A DNA stretch of 64,000 bases from Paraburkholderia sp. PGU19 (lineage in GTDB: Bacteria; Pseudomonadota; Gammaproteobacteria; Burkholderiales; Burkholderiaceae). Location of the stretch: positions 930,001-994,000 of the forward strand of contig NZ_AP023179.1 of NCBI RefSeq assembly GCF_013426915.1, given 5' to 3'. The position numbers were made by a program, and so were the translations under genes. Shown in pieces: positions 8,961 through 19,582 of the stretch. The notes beneath the pieces were generated by a model that saw only the letters and a program-made list of their open reading frames with translations, was not told where the DNA came from and did not search any database. Within the stretch, counting starts at the first letter, position 1, and every line of letters starts with the position of its first letter.

Positions 8961-9821
8961 TCAATCCGTTTTGATGGCTGCGACGTTGACGAGCGTTTCA
9001 CGCCGCTTGCCGGGTTTCGGCGTGTAGATATGCAGACGTTCGAGCAGGCCGAAGTCCTTGGCGCGGCTCCACCACAAATACGGCAGCGAGACGTTGTGCG
9101 CGCCGAATGTGAAGCCGCCGCGACGGATCATGTCGAGATAGCCGTCCGCGCTTTTTTGCACATGCATCGGATGACGGAACAGCAGGCGGATCACCCACGA
9201 CTTGATGTAGGCATCCGTCGATTCGGCGAACAGCAGCACGCCGCCCGGCTTCAGCACACGGCGGAACTCGGCGAGCGCGCGTTCCTGCTCGACGAGATGG
9301 TGAAAGGTTTGATGGCAGAACACGATGTCGGCGCTCGCATCGGGCAGCGGCAGGTTTGCGCAGTCACCGTGCAGTACGTCGATTCCGGTTTCGCGGGTGT
9401 CGGCGTGCTGGCGGCAAACTTGCGCGGACTGTTTGGCCAGTGCGAGCGACGGCTCGTGAAAATCGATACCGATGATGTGTTGCGGTTTGAACGCCTGCGC
9501 GAGCAGCCGGAACGAAATGCCCTGTCCGCAGCCGACGTCGACGATGACGGGTGCAGCGGGCAGCGGCGTATCGATCAGGCGCTTGAGGTCGTTGATTGCG
9601 ACGCGCAGCACATGGTGTTCCCACGTGTGGGTGCGCAGGAACCAGACGCCGAACGCTGTTTCCGGTACGAAGGGTACGTCGTCCGGCTCGCACTGCGGCA
9701 AGCCGTACGGCGAGCCATACGGTACGCGGTCCGTCACGTTGGATGATTCGGTGGACTGCACGTTATTCCCCGGTCGGTGATGGTCTTTAGGTTGTTTTTG
9801 ATCTGGGTGATTGTGCGACAT
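8961..9821 (-). CDS. class I SAM-dependent methyltransferase at the APE cluster end
   Basis: Methyltransferase of about 286 residues starting at the ATG reading MSHNHPDQKQ; upstream in-frame codons reach into the divergent flavoprotein gene and are not credible. Motif I is VIVDVGCGQGISFRLLAQAF, then the acidic motif IIGIDFHEPSL, a D-A-S-ADIVFCHQTFHHL post-motif and LKPGGVLLF, typical of the Methyltransf_11 family. It is divergent from the flavoprotein gene with 61 bp between the two starts and convergent with the secreted protein. Context suggests methylation of the aryl head group or of a pathway intermediate, but the substrate cannot be read from sequence. The N-terminal region of about 60 residues is Pro/Asp-rich and unassigned. 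Confidence 0.82.
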   Translation of the reverse strand: MSHNHPDQKQPKDHHRPGNNVQSTESSNVTDRVPYGSPYGLPQCEPDDVPFVPETAFGVWFLRTHTWEHHVLRVAINDLKRLIDTPLPAAPVIVDVGCGQGISFRLLAQAFKPQHIIGIDFHEPSLALAKQSAQVCRQHADTRETGIDVLHGDCANLPLPDASADIVFCHQTFHHLVEQERALAEFRRVLKPGGVLLFAESTDAYIKSWVIRLLFRHPMHVQKSADGYLDMIRRGGFTFGAHNVSLPYLWWSRAKDFGLLERLHIYTPKPGKRRETLVNVAAIKTD

Positions 9822-9882
9822 TGTAATCGCTGGTAAGGGTGGAAAGCGTTGCGTGCGCAATACGTTATGTGAAGGAAGATCA

Positions 9883-11124
9883 ATGAATATGGATTCGTCG
9901 ATGAGTGCGTCGGTAGACGTGGCCATCATCGGAGCGGGACCGTCGGGTGCTGTTGCGGCGGCGCTGTTGCGCAAGGCAGGGCATTCCGTGCTCGTGCTCG
10001 AGCGCCAGCATTTTCCGCGCTTCTCGATTGGCGAGAGCCTGTTGCCGCAGAGCATGGCTTACCTCGAAGAGGCGGGCATGCTGCAGGCCGTCGTTGAAGC
10101 GGGCTTTCAGTACAAGAACGGTGCGCACTTCGTGTATCGCAACCAGTCGTGCGCTTTCGACTTTCGCGACAAGCATTCGGAAGGCTGGGGCACGACCTAT
10201 CAGGTCGAGCGCGCGACGTTCGACGATCTACTGATCCGCTGCGCGGCGCAGCAGGGCGCCGACGTGCGCTTTGGCCACACGGTGAACGCGATGAAGACGG
10301 GCGATGCGCCCGTGCTGGATGTATCGGACGAAGTGGGCAACGCGTATCAGGTGCACGCGCGTTTCGTGCTCGACGCGAGCGGTTTTGGGCGCGTGCTGCC
10401 GCGGTTACTGAACCTCGAAGCGCCGACGCGCATGCCGACGCGTGCGGCCATCTTCACGCACGTGCGCGACGGCATTCCTGTCGACGCGCACGATCGCAAC
10501 AAGATCACGGTTGCTGTGCATCCTGAGCATCGGGATGTGTGGTACTGGATGATTCCGTTGGCGAACGGGCGCTCGTCGGTGGGATGCGTCGCAGAGGCGG
10601 CGTTTCTCGATTTGCCGGAGGCCGAACGTGACGCGAAGCTGCGCGCGCTGATCCAGAGCGAGCCTACGCTGAACCGTTTGATCGGCAATGCGCCGTTCCT
10701 GATGCCTGTACGGCATATAGGCGGGTATTCGGCGAATGTTGAACGGCTGCATGGGCCGGGGTTTGCATTGCTCGGGAATGCGGGTGAGTTTCTTGATCCC
10801 GTGTTTTCGTCGGGCGTGACGATTGCTTTGCGCTCTGCGCATCTTGCTGTTGCAACGCTTGAGCGTCAGTTTGCGGGCGAAAGCGTTGACTGGCAGTCTG
10901 CTTATGATGTTCCGCTGCGCAAGGGGATCGATACGTTTCGTGCGTTCGTTGAACGCTGGTATACCGGCGAGTTGCAGGACATCATCTTTTATCCCGAGCA
11001 GACGCCTGGGATTCGGCGCATGATCAGCGCCGTGCTGGCCGGCTATGCGTGGGATGAGACGAATCCTTTTGTTGCGGATGCCGGGCGCAGGTTGAATGCG
11101 CTTTATGAAGTGTGCAAGGGATAG
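9883..11124 (+). CDS. FAD-dependent oxidoreductase with flavin-halogenase-like motifs
   Basis: Flavoprotein of 413 residues starting at the ATG after GAAGGAAG. The FAD-binding GAGPSG lies at residues 17-22, with E40 closing the Rossmann fold. Flavin-halogenase-like features are present: GESLLP at 50-55, a Lys at 78 in the region where halogenases have their catalytic Lys, WYWMIP at 220-225 matching the WxWxIP pattern, and FLDPVFSSG at 303-311 matching the FxxPxxSxG pattern. The usual G-D in the second FAD motif is GNAG here. Similar genes in APE clusters are often called FAD-dependent or tryptophan halogenase-like oxidoreductases. It could halogenate or oxidise the aryl head group, or act as a reductase; the call is family-level. 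Confidence 0.8.
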   Translation: MNMDSSMSASVDVAIIGAGPSGAVAAALLRKAGHSVLVLERQHFPRFSIGESLLPQSMAYLEEAGMLQAVVEAGFQYKNGAHFVYRNQSCAFDFRDKHSEGWGTTYQVERATFDDLLIRCAAQQGADVRFGHTVNAMKTGDAPVLDVSDEVGNAYQVHARFVLDASGFGRVLPRLLNLEAPTRMPTRAAIFTHVRDGIPVDAHDRNKITVAVHPEHRDVWYWMIPLANGRSSVGCVAEAAFLDLPEAERDAKLRALIQSEPTLNRLIGNAPFLMPVRHIGGYSANVERLHGPGFALLGNAGEFLDPVFSSGVTIALRSAHLAVATLERQFAGESVDWQSAYDVPLRKGIDTFRAFVERWYTGELQDIIFYPEQTPGIRRMISAVLAGYAWDETNPFVADAGRRLNALYEVCKG

Positions 11125-11139
11125 GGTTTGGATTTGGTT

Positions 11140-11375
11140 TTGTCTGCGACGCTGGGCTGGTTTGTTTGGCTTTGAGCTGGCATCCGCGCTTTGCCTTCAT
11201 GCTTCACGCGTCGCCGTTTGGTTTGCTTGTGTATGCGCTGGCATCCGCGATTCGTTAGCGTGCTTCAGGTGCCGCCCCGCACAGGGGCGACGCTTGAAGC
11301 GCGAAAGCAAAACGCGGATGCCAGCGCAAACCGGCGCAAAGCCCGCGCAACCCAAACCCAACCGCGTCGCAGACG
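11140..11375. repeat. dispersed intergenic inverted-repeat element, copy A
   Basis: Non-coding 259-bp gap between the flavoprotein and guaD. It contains GGCATCCGCG units and a GCCGCCCCGCACAGGGGCGACGC stretch (interrupted naming; positions about 11271-11293), and is bounded by GTCTGCGACGC and its reverse complement GCGTCGCAGAC. The same modules recur beside both IS copies. No gene is seen. Confidence 0.6.
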
Positions 11376-11383
11376 AAAAAAAA

Positions 11384-12721
11384 TCAAGCAGCGATCAGCG
11401 CACTCCCGGCAACACTTTGCCGAACATCATCACGCCGATGCACGCGCTGCCCAGCAGCATAAGTCTCAAACACAGCGCGATCATCCCCAAGCAGCGCAAA
11501 CGCGAACAACAGCTCCTCGAGCGTCTCGGTGCGCTCAGTCCGCCGTGCCAACAACGGCGTAGCCTTAGGATCAAGCACCACAAAATCCGCCTCAGCCCGA
11601 GGCCTTAACGTCCCAACCCGATCGGCAAGATCAAGCGCCTCGGCCGCGCCAGCAGTCGCCAGCCAGAACATCCGCGTAGCGGTCAAATGATGCCCTCCCA
11701 GCCGCGCAACCTTATGCGCTTCATTCATGGTCTGCAGCATGGAGAACGACGTACCGCCGCCAACGTCAGTAGCCAGCGCAACAGGCATCCCCGATTCCCC
11801 AGCCTTGTCGAAATCAAAAAGACCACTGCCAAGAAACAGATTCGAAGTCGGGCAATGCGCAGCAACGGCGCGCGTTTCAGCCATGCGTCGACGATCTTCA
11901 GCATCGAGATGAATACAGTGCCCATACACGGCACGCGGCCGCAAAAGCCCATAGTGATCGTAGATGTCGAGATAACTGCGATGACCAGGAAAAAGACCCG
12001 CGACCCACTTCACTTCATCATGATTCTCGGCGACATGGCTCTGAATGAACACATCAGGATGCAGCTTCGCCAGCGCGCCCGTCGCTTCGAGTTGCGCCTC
12101 CGTCGAAGTCGGCGCAAAACGCGGCGTCAGCGCGTACATCTGACGTCCTTTGTTGTGCCAGCGCGCAATCAGCTCGGCGCTGTCGTCATAGCCCGATTGC
12201 GCGGTATCGCGCAGGAACTCGGGGCAGTTGCGGTCCATCAGCACCTTGCCGCCGATCATCCGCACATTGCGCCGCTGCGCTTCGGTAAACAAGGCATCCG
12301 CCGACTGCTTGTGCACCGTGCAGTAAACGAGTGCCGTCGTCGTGCCGCACGCAAGCAGCTCGTCGATGAAAAAGCGCGCCGTGTCCTGCGCAACACCAGC
12401 GTCGCTGAAGCCGCGCTCGGTCGGGAACGTGTACGTGTCGAGCCACGGCAACAGTCCCGGCGCGGGCGACGCGATCATGTCCGTCTGCGGATAATGAATG
12501 TGCGTATCGATGAAACCGGGGACGATCAGCTTGTCGCGCATCTCGACCACCTGCGTGGCGGGCGCGAGCTGCGCAGCGACGGACGCATACGCACCCGCCG
12601 CGACGACATGTCCGTCTTCGACGATCAGAAGGCCGTCTTCGTTGAAGACTGCAGCGTTGGACGATTGCGCAGGATCGCCGTTGAACGTCAGCAGTTGCGC
12701 GCGATAAGCTGTTTGAGTCAT
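11384..12721 (-). CDS. guaD: guanine deaminase
   Basis: Amidohydrolase of 445 residues that should deaminate guanine to xanthine. Visible: the metal-binding His pair in GFIDTHIHYPQTD near residue 70, the second His block in HVAENHDEVKW, VYGHCIHLDAEDRRRM, and the catalytic Asp in LATDVGGGTSFSML. Ends with the typical FALLGDDRAVFETYAAGQ stretch. It is last in a five-gene minus-strand operon with xdhA-xdhB-xdhC and the adenine-type deaminase (37 bp gap). Its product, xanthine, feeds the xanthine dehydrogenase encoded upstream. The 3' end abuts an intergenic repeat. Confidence 0.93.
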   Translation of the reverse strand: MTQTAYRAQLLTFNGDPAQSSNAAVFNEDGLLIVEDGHVVAAGAYASVAAQLAPATQVVEMRDKLIVPGFIDTHIHYPQTDMIASPAPGLLPWLDTYTFPTERGFSDAGVAQDTARFFIDELLACGTTTALVYCTVHKQSADALFTEAQRRNVRMIGGKVLMDRNCPEFLRDTAQSGYDDSAELIARWHNKGRQMYALTPRFAPTSTEAQLEATGALAKLHPDVFIQSHVAENHDEVKWVAGLFPGHRSYLDIYDHYGLLRPRAVYGHCIHLDAEDRRRMAETRAVAAHCPTSNLFLGSGLFDFDKAGESGMPVALATDVGGGTSFSMLQTMNEAHKVARLGGHHLTATRMFWLATAGAAEALDLADRVGTLRPRAEADFVVLDPKATPLLARRTERTETLEELLFAFALLGDDRAVFETYAAGQRVHRRDDVRQSVAGSALIAA

Positions 12722-12758
12722 GGTGAAACCGTCTCCGAACTATAAGATCAAGCGGGGA

Positions 12759-13805
<1,047 letters not shown>

Positions 13806-13890
13806 TCAATGATTCGGGTTATCGGTTGATTTATTCAACGCCCGATGGCTAGTCGGACGTCCCCCAATGCGTTCGATGCATGTTCGATGT

Positions 13891-14916
13891 TCAGGCCGTT
13901 TGCGCCGCATGTGCCGCGTTGGCCTCGACGGCCTGCAGCAGTTGCGCCGCCGCCGAAATCGCAATGATTTCCGGCGACTTGTCGACGATGCCGTCCACGC
14001 CGAGCGGACATTTCATCCGCGCAATCACGGCAGGATCGAAACCGCGCGCCGCAAGCCGGTGCTCGAACTGCTTGCGCTTCGTATGCGAGCCGATCATGCC
14101 GAAGAACGCGAAGTCGCCGCGCCGCAGGATGCGCTCGGCGAGATCGAGATCGAGCGCGTGGTTGTGCGTCATCACGATGAAGTACGTGTGCGGCATGGCC
14201 TTGTCGATTGCTTCGTCGGGCGCGTCGTTCGCTTCGATCGTCACGTTCGTCGCGCCCAGTGTGTCGGGTGGCGGGAACTGCGCGTCGCGTTCGTCGACCC
14301 AGTGCACATGGCAGGGCAGCGTCGCGAGCACACGCACGAGCGCGGCGCCCACGTGCCCTGCGCCGAACAGCACGACGGGGAAGTCGCGCGGCGCGATGGT
14401 CTCGGTGAGCAGCGCGCTGCTGTCGTCGAAACCCGCGCCGTCCCACAGCAGACAGTCGGCGCTTTCGACGCCCGGTTCCGGATCGGACAGCATCACCGCA
14501 TCGGGTGCGGGCCCGAATGATACGCTACGCACCATCGAATGGCCCGCCGCCACGCGCTTGGCCAGCGACGTCACCCAACCCAGGTCGCCGATATCGAGCC
14601 GCTCGAACGCGAGCACGACAGCGCCGCCGCAGCATTGGCCGAGGCTCGGTCCGAGCGCGAACCGTTCAAGCCGCCGCATGTTCGGCGCGCGCATGCCGTC
14701 GCGTAAGACGCGGCGCGCGCTTTCGATCGCTTTCCATTCGAGATGCCCGCCGCCGATCGTATGGCGCGCGGAATCGCGCGTGACAATCATCTTCGTGCCG
14801 GCATCGCGTGGCGCCGACCCTTCGGCGCGGGCGACAGTCACGAGCACGACGGCGTCGCCGTGCGCGAGCAGTTGCTGCAGATCGGTGAGCCAGGCATGCA
14901 TCCGGCGGTTCTCCAT
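13891..14916 (-). CDS. xdhC: xanthine dehydrogenase accessory protein XdhC
   Basis: Molybdenum-cofactor insertion factor for xanthine dehydrogenase, 341 residues. It has the XdhC/CoxI N-terminal domain (VTVARAEGSAPRDAGTKMIVT and HTIGGGHLEWKAI) and a C-terminal Rossmann domain with VLFGAGHVGAALVRVLA and the later AFFGMIGSHTKRKQF. An alternative start, MHAWLTDLQQ, lies five codons in. It binds Moco and promotes its sulfuration before insertion into XdhB. Gene order places it directly downstream of xdhB (72 bp gap), as in most proteobacterial xdhABC sets. Confidence 0.92.
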   Translation of the reverse strand: MENRRMHAWLTDLQQLLAHGDAVVLVTVARAEGSAPRDAGTKMIVTRDSARHTIGGGHLEWKAIESARRVLRDGMRAPNMRRLERFALGPSLGQCCGGAVVLAFERLDIGDLGWVTSLAKRVAAGHSMVRSVSFGPAPDAVMLSDPEPGVESADCLLWDGAGFDDSSALLTETIAPRDFPVVLFGAGHVGAALVRVLATLPCHVHWVDERDAQFPPPDTLGATNVTIEANDAPDEAIDKAMPHTYFIVMTHNHALDLDLAERILRRGDFAFFGMIGSHTKRKQFEHRLAARGFDPAVIARMKCPLGVDGIVDKSPEIIAISAAAQLLQAVEANAAHAAQTA

Positions 14917-14988
14917 ACGAAGCTGCGCGGGTTGGCCGCGCAGCCGGTTGATCTTCTGTGCGTTGCGGTCGTGTCGCGCGGCACGTCG

Positions 14989-17418
14989 TTATGCGGTCGT
15001 GCCCGCGCCCGCAGGTTCCTGCGAAGTTGGACTGGCCGTTGCGGCGATCGTTGCAACAGGCGCGCTTGCGTTCAGCGCGTCGATCGCATCGAGTATCGCT
15101 TCGGGTGTCGCGGGCGCGCGCAGCGGTGGCGCGTGTGGTGCATCGGGCGCGGTGGCCGCGACGGCATCGCGGATCGCGAGGAACACCGAGAACGGCAGCA
15201 AAAGCGGCGGCTCACCGACGGCCTTCGAGCGGAACACGGTCGGCTCCGCATTCGGGTTGTGGTACAGCTTCACGTTGAACGCGGCGGGCGTATCGCTGAC
15301 GGCGGGGATCTTGTACGTCGACGGCGCGTGCGTCATCAACCGGCCGTCGCGGTTCCACCAGAGTTCTTCCGTCGTGAGCCAGCCCATGCCCTGGATGAAC
15401 GCGCCTTCCACCTGGCCGAGATCGATGGCGGGATTGATCGACTGGCCGGCGTCGTGCAGCGCGTCGGCGCGCACGAGTTTCCATTCGCCCGTCAACGTAT
15501 CGATCACGACTTCGGATACGGCCGCGCCATACGCGAAGTAGTAGAACGGATGGCCCGTCAGCGTCTTTGCGTCCCAATGCACTTTCGGCGTCGCATAGAA
15601 GCCGTCGGACCACAACTGGATGCGCGCGAGATACGCCGCGCCGACCAGTTGCGCAAACGGCATCGCAGCGCCGTTCGCGTGTACTTCGCCGTTTTCGAAG
15701 GTCACGTCTTTCGCTTCGCCGCCGAGTTCTTTTGCGGCCAGCACCGCGAGGCGTTCACGGATGGCGTGCGCGGCCGCTTCGGCGGCCTTGCCGTTCAGGT
15801 CGCTGCCCGTCGATGCCGCCGTCGCCGATGTGTTCGCCACTTTTGATGTATCCGTGGCCGTCACGCGCACGCGGGAGAGCGGCAGGCCGAATGCGTTCGC
15901 GACCACCTGCGCGACTTTCGTATTCAGCCCCTGGCCCATCTCGGTGCCACCGTGATTCACGAGCGCTGAGCCGTCCTTGTAGACATGCACGAGCGCGCCC
16001 GCCTGATTCAGGAACGGCACGTTGAACGAGATGCCGAACTTCACAGGCGTATACGCGATGCCGCGCTTGAGCACGGGGCTCGACGCGTTGAACGCGGCAA
16101 TCGCTGCGCGCCGCGCCGTGTAGTCGCTCGATTCGATCAGTTCATCCGTCAGCGGCGCAATCACGTTGTCTTCGACGGTCTGGCCGTACGGCGTGACGTT
16201 GCGATCTTCGATGCCATAGAAGTTCGCGCGGCGCACGTCGAGTGGATCGCGCTTCAACTCGCGCGCGATGCCGTCCATCATCACTTCCATCACGAGCGCA
16301 CCCTGCGGGCCGCCGAAGCCGCGAAACGCGGTGTTCGACTGCGTGTTCGTTTTGCAAGGCAGCGCGACGATATCGACGTCCGACAGGTAATACGCGTTGT
16401 CGAAGTGGCACACGGCGCGCGTCGCGACGGCGCCCGACAGATCCGCCGAAAACCCCGCCCGCAACGCGATCTCGACGCGCGCGCCGAGAATGCGGCCGTC
16501 GTCGTCGAAGCCGGCTTCGTATTCGTAGATCGCGTCGTGACGCTTGCCCGTAATCATGAAGTCGTCGTCGCGATCGGCGCGCAGCTTCACGGGGCGACGC
16601 AACCGGTGCGCGGCCAGCGCAGCCGCGCACGCAAACAGCGCCGACTGCGATTCCTTGCCGCCGAAGCCGCCGCCCATGCGCCGGCATTCGCACATCACGC
16701 TATGCGTCGGCCAGCCGAACATATGCGCGACGACGTGCTGCATCTCGCTCGGATGCTGCGTCGAGCTATAGACGAGCATGCCGTCCATTTCCTTTGGCAC
16801 GGCATACGCGACCTGGCCTTCCAGATAGAACTGCTCCTGGCCGCCGACTTCGAACGTGCCTGTCATCCGATGCGGCGCTTGCGCGATCTTCTCCGCGGGC
16901 GCGCCGCGCTTCAGATGCAGCGGCGGCAGCACGTACTGCTTCTTCGCTTTCGCTTCGGCGGCAGTGAGCACGGCTTCGAGCGGCTCGTAGCGCACGACGT
17001 CGTCGCTCTTCGCGAGCGACGCCGCGCGTCGCGCGAGCTCATGGCTTTGCGCAACGACGATGAAGACGGGCTGGCCGAGATACAGCACTTCGCCGTCGGC
17101 GAGAATCGGGTCGTCGTGCAGCACGGGGCCGCAGTTGTTTTCACCGGGGATGTCGTCGACGGTCAGCACGGTGACGACACCGGGCGCCGCGCGCACGGCA
17201 TCGAGATCGAGCGACACGATGCGCGCATGCGCATGCCGCGACAAACCGAGCGCCGCGTGCAGCGTCTGCGCAAGCTCGGGGATGTCGTCGGTGTAGGTGG
17301 CTTCGCCACTCACGTGCAACGTCGCCGATTCGTGCGGCAGCGGCACGCCGATGGCGGCTTGCGCATCGTGTGCGGCAAGCGATGCGTGATGAACGAAGGC
17401 TTCCGTCTGCTTGTTCAT
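14989..17418 (-). CDS. xdhB: xanthine dehydrogenase, molybdopterin-binding (large) subunit
   Basis: Catalytic subunit of 809 residues oxidising hypoxanthine and xanthine to urate. The ATG at 17418 overlaps the xdhA stop by ATGA; an upstream in-frame extension of 23 codons is inside xdhA and rejected. Moco-binding stretches include GGGFGGKESQSALFA, AFRGFGGPQGALVMEV and GGTEMGQGLNTK. The catalytic Glu lies in AVGEPPLLLPFSVF near the C-terminus. The C-terminal tail is Ala/Pro-rich. Works as a heterotetramer with XdhA. Length and motifs are full, so the enzyme should be active. Confidence 0.94.
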   Translation of the reverse strand: MNKQTEAFVHHASLAAHDAQAAIGVPLPHESATLHVSGEATYTDDIPELAQTLHAALGLSRHAHARIVSLDLDAVRAAPGVVTVLTVDDIPGENNCGPVLHDDPILADGEVLYLGQPVFIVVAQSHELARRAASLAKSDDVVRYEPLEAVLTAAEAKAKKQYVLPPLHLKRGAPAEKIAQAPHRMTGTFEVGGQEQFYLEGQVAYAVPKEMDGMLVYSSTQHPSEMQHVVAHMFGWPTHSVMCECRRMGGGFGGKESQSALFACAAALAAHRLRRPVKLRADRDDDFMITGKRHDAIYEYEAGFDDDGRILGARVEIALRAGFSADLSGAVATRAVCHFDNAYYLSDVDIVALPCKTNTQSNTAFRGFGGPQGALVMEVMMDGIARELKRDPLDVRRANFYGIEDRNVTPYGQTVEDNVIAPLTDELIESSDYTARRAAIAAFNASSPVLKRGIAYTPVKFGISFNVPFLNQAGALVHVYKDGSALVNHGGTEMGQGLNTKVAQVVANAFGLPLSRVRVTATDTSKVANTSATAASTGSDLNGKAAEAAAHAIRERLAVLAAKELGGEAKDVTFENGEVHANGAAMPFAQLVGAAYLARIQLWSDGFYATPKVHWDAKTLTGHPFYYFAYGAAVSEVVIDTLTGEWKLVRADALHDAGQSINPAIDLGQVEGAFIQGMGWLTTEELWWNRDGRLMTHAPSTYKIPAVSDTPAAFNVKLYHNPNAEPTVFRSKAVGEPPLLLPFSVFLAIRDAVAATAPDAPHAPPLRAPATPEAILDAIDALNASAPVATIAATASPTSQEPAGAGTTA

Positions 17419-18962
17419 GGCCTCTGCTCCTGCGCGCTCGCGGTTTGCATCGCGGCTGCATCGAATGCGAACGCGTTGACGTCGCACAGCGCGAGCGGAT
17501 TAGAGTCGCGTGTTTCCAGATGGAAGCGCCACAGCAGATTGCGCGCGACTTTCAGTCGATAGGCGCTCGTTGCGCGCATATCGGTGAGCGGCTGATAGTC
17601 GGCGGCAAGCGCGTTCATCGCGCGCTGGGTGGTGGCGGCGTCCCAAGGCGCGCCTTTGAGCGCGGCTTCGGCGTGCTGCGCGCGCTTCGGCGTCGCGGCT
17701 ACGCCGCCGAACGCAATGCGCGCATCGACGATCACGCCATCCGCGATGCGCAGCGCAAACGCGCCGCATACGGCCGAGATGTCCTGGTCGTAGCGCTTCG
17801 CGACCTTGTACGTGCGAAAGCGCAGATCCGGCGCGGGACGCGGCACGCGGATCGCCGCGACGAACTCGCCGGGTTCGAGCGCCGTCTTCTGGTAGCCGAC
17901 GTAGAACGCGTCGAGCGGCAGCGTGCGCGTCCTGCGCTCGCGCTGCAGCACGACGAGCGCGTTCAGCGCGATCAGCGCCGGCATCGAATCGCCGATGGGC
18001 GAACCGTTCGCGACGTTGCCGCCGAGCGTGCCCGCATTGCGGATCGGGAGCGACGCGAAGCGCGTCCACAATTCGGCGAGTTCCGGATAGTCGGCGGTGA
18101 GCGCGGCATACGCATCTTCCAGCGATACAGCCGCGCCGATCGTCAGCGTCTGCGCATCGCGTTCAATCGTCTTCAGTTCGGTGACGTTGCCGATATACAG
18201 GATGTCGCCGAGATCGCGGAACTGTTTCGTGACCCACAGGCCGACGTCGGTGCTGCCTGCCAGCAGTCGCGCATGCGGATGCTGCGCGCGCAGCGCGGCG
18301 AATGCGTCGAGCGTGACGGGGGCGAAGAAAGCTGGCGTGCCGTAGTCGGTGCCGCGCGTGTCGGGCGCGCGGTATTCGAAGGTGCCGTTGCGCTGGATCG
18401 ATTGCAGCGCCTTGACGACGGCGGCGCGGTCCAGCGCGACGCGCGGATACTGCTGCTCGTCGAACATTCTCTGCGACGCTTCGACGATCGGCCGATAGCC
18501 GGTGCAGCGGCACAGATTGCCGGAGAGGGCGGTGTTGATTTCGTCGCGTGTCGGCAGGCCGGCGCCGGCGGGCTGGTTCTCGTACAGCGCCCACATCGAC
18601 ATCGCGAAGCCCGGCGTGCAGAACCCGCATTGCGAGCCGTGGCAGTCGACCAGCGCTTCCTGGACCGGGTGCAGCGCGCCGCTCGCGGTGCGCAGGTCTT
18701 CGACCGTGAAGAGCGCCTTGCCGTCGAGGGTCGGCAGGAACTGGATGCACGCGTTGACGGCTTTGAGCATCAGTTGCCCGAGCGAGTCCAGTTCGCCGAC
18801 GACGACCGTGCAAGCGCCGCAATCGCCTTCCGCGCAACCTTCCTTGGTGCCCGTGCAGTGCAGGTCTTCACGCAGGTGCTGGAGCACGGTGCGCGAGGCG
18901 GGCGCGCCGCTGATCTCGCGGACGGTCCCCTGGTGATAGAAGCGGATGGTTTGCGTTGTCAC
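17415..18962 (-). CDS. xdhA: xanthine dehydrogenase, FeS/FAD (small) subunit
   Basis: Electron-transfer subunit of about 515 residues. The first 2Fe-2S cluster uses C36, C43, C48 and C51 in CTGTKEGCAEGDCGAC; the second uses CHGSQCGFC and CRCTGYRP. A FAD-binding region (LLAGSTDVGLWVTKQFRD, GGNVANGSPIGDSMP) and a C-terminal CO-dehydrogenase-flavoprotein-like domain follow. I chose the GTG at 18962 because AGGA lies six bases upstream. An ATG six codons earlier and another at 19046 remain possible but lack a ribosome-binding site. First gene of the purine operon; no regulator gene is adjacent. Confidence 0.92.
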   Translation of the reverse strand: MTTQTIRFYHQGTVREISGAPASRTVLQHLREDLHCTGTKEGCAEGDCGACTVVVGELDSLGQLMLKAVNACIQFLPTLDGKALFTVEDLRTASGALHPVQEALVDCHGSQCGFCTPGFAMSMWALYENQPAGAGLPTRDEINTALSGNLCRCTGYRPIVEASQRMFDEQQYPRVALDRAAVVKALQSIQRNGTFEYRAPDTRGTDYGTPAFFAPVTLDAFAALRAQHPHARLLAGSTDVGLWVTKQFRDLGDILYIGNVTELKTIERDAQTLTIGAAVSLEDAYAALTADYPELAELWTRFASLPIRNAGTLGGNVANGSPIGDSMPALIALNALVVLQRERRTRTLPLDAFYVGYQKTALEPGEFVAAIRVPRPAPDLRFRTYKVAKRYDQDISAVCGAFALRIADGVIVDARIAFGGVAATPKRAQHAEAALKGAPWDAATTQRAMNALAADYQPLTDMRATSAYRLKVARNLLWRFHLETRDSNPLALCDVNAFAFDAAAMQTASAQEQRP

Positions 18963-19574
18963 GGCGAATCCTGAAGACATTGCGGACCGGGCGCGCGTTA
19001 CGCTTGGGGTCGCGCCGTAGCCGGCCTCGCGCACGTAGATCGCCATCCATGCTCGAACATAACACCACTTTGTCCCAAAAATATTTCCCTGCGCGAATGG
19101 GGGTTATTCGGCGGCGGTCATGAGGGGGCGGGCTTGGTGCGCTTCGAGCGCGCGAAGTCCGCGCGGGGCCTTGTGGGGCGGGGCTTTGCTGTGCACTGGT
19201 GTGTGCGCCTGGCAGGCGGGGTGTGGCGGTATGCATACAGCGTCGAGCGTCGACGGTAGCCGGCCGGGATCTGGTTTTTGCAGCGCGAGATGCTGGGGGG
19301 ATTTTTGGGTTTACGGTGGGGCGGGGGATGGTTTGGGTTTTTGATGGCATCCCGCGTTGTGTTTTTGGTGCTTATGGGTTGCGCCTGTGCGTTTGCTTTT
19401 GCGATGGCATCCGCGATTTGCTTTCGCCGTTCACGCGTTGCTCTTGTGCGGGGCGGCACCTGCTTTTTGGTTGTCTGCGACGCTGGGTGGCTTGCTTGTT
19501 TTGCCGTTGGCATCCGCATTTTGTTAGCGTGCTTCAAGCGTCGCCCCCGTGCGGGGCGGCACCTACTTTTCTTT
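18963..19574. repeat. non-coding region with dispersed repeat modules, left of IS copy 1
   Basis: About 610 bp with no credible gene. The part next to xdhA should hold its promoter. From about 19350 onward it consists of G/T-rich stretches punctuated by GGCATCC(G)CG units, GTCTGCGACGCTGG (about 19471-19485) and then GTGCGGGGCGGCACC plus CCTACTTTTCTTT leading into the IS. Short reading frames here are repeat-derived. Confidence 0.6.
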
Positions 19575-19582
19575 GCCGCCGC

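Noticed and set aside
53..11124. Housekeeping fatty-acid synthesis cluster
   Set aside because: Three ketosynthases together with an MMPL exporter and LolA-like carrier do not fit the fab cluster; an aryl-polyene-type pathway fits better.
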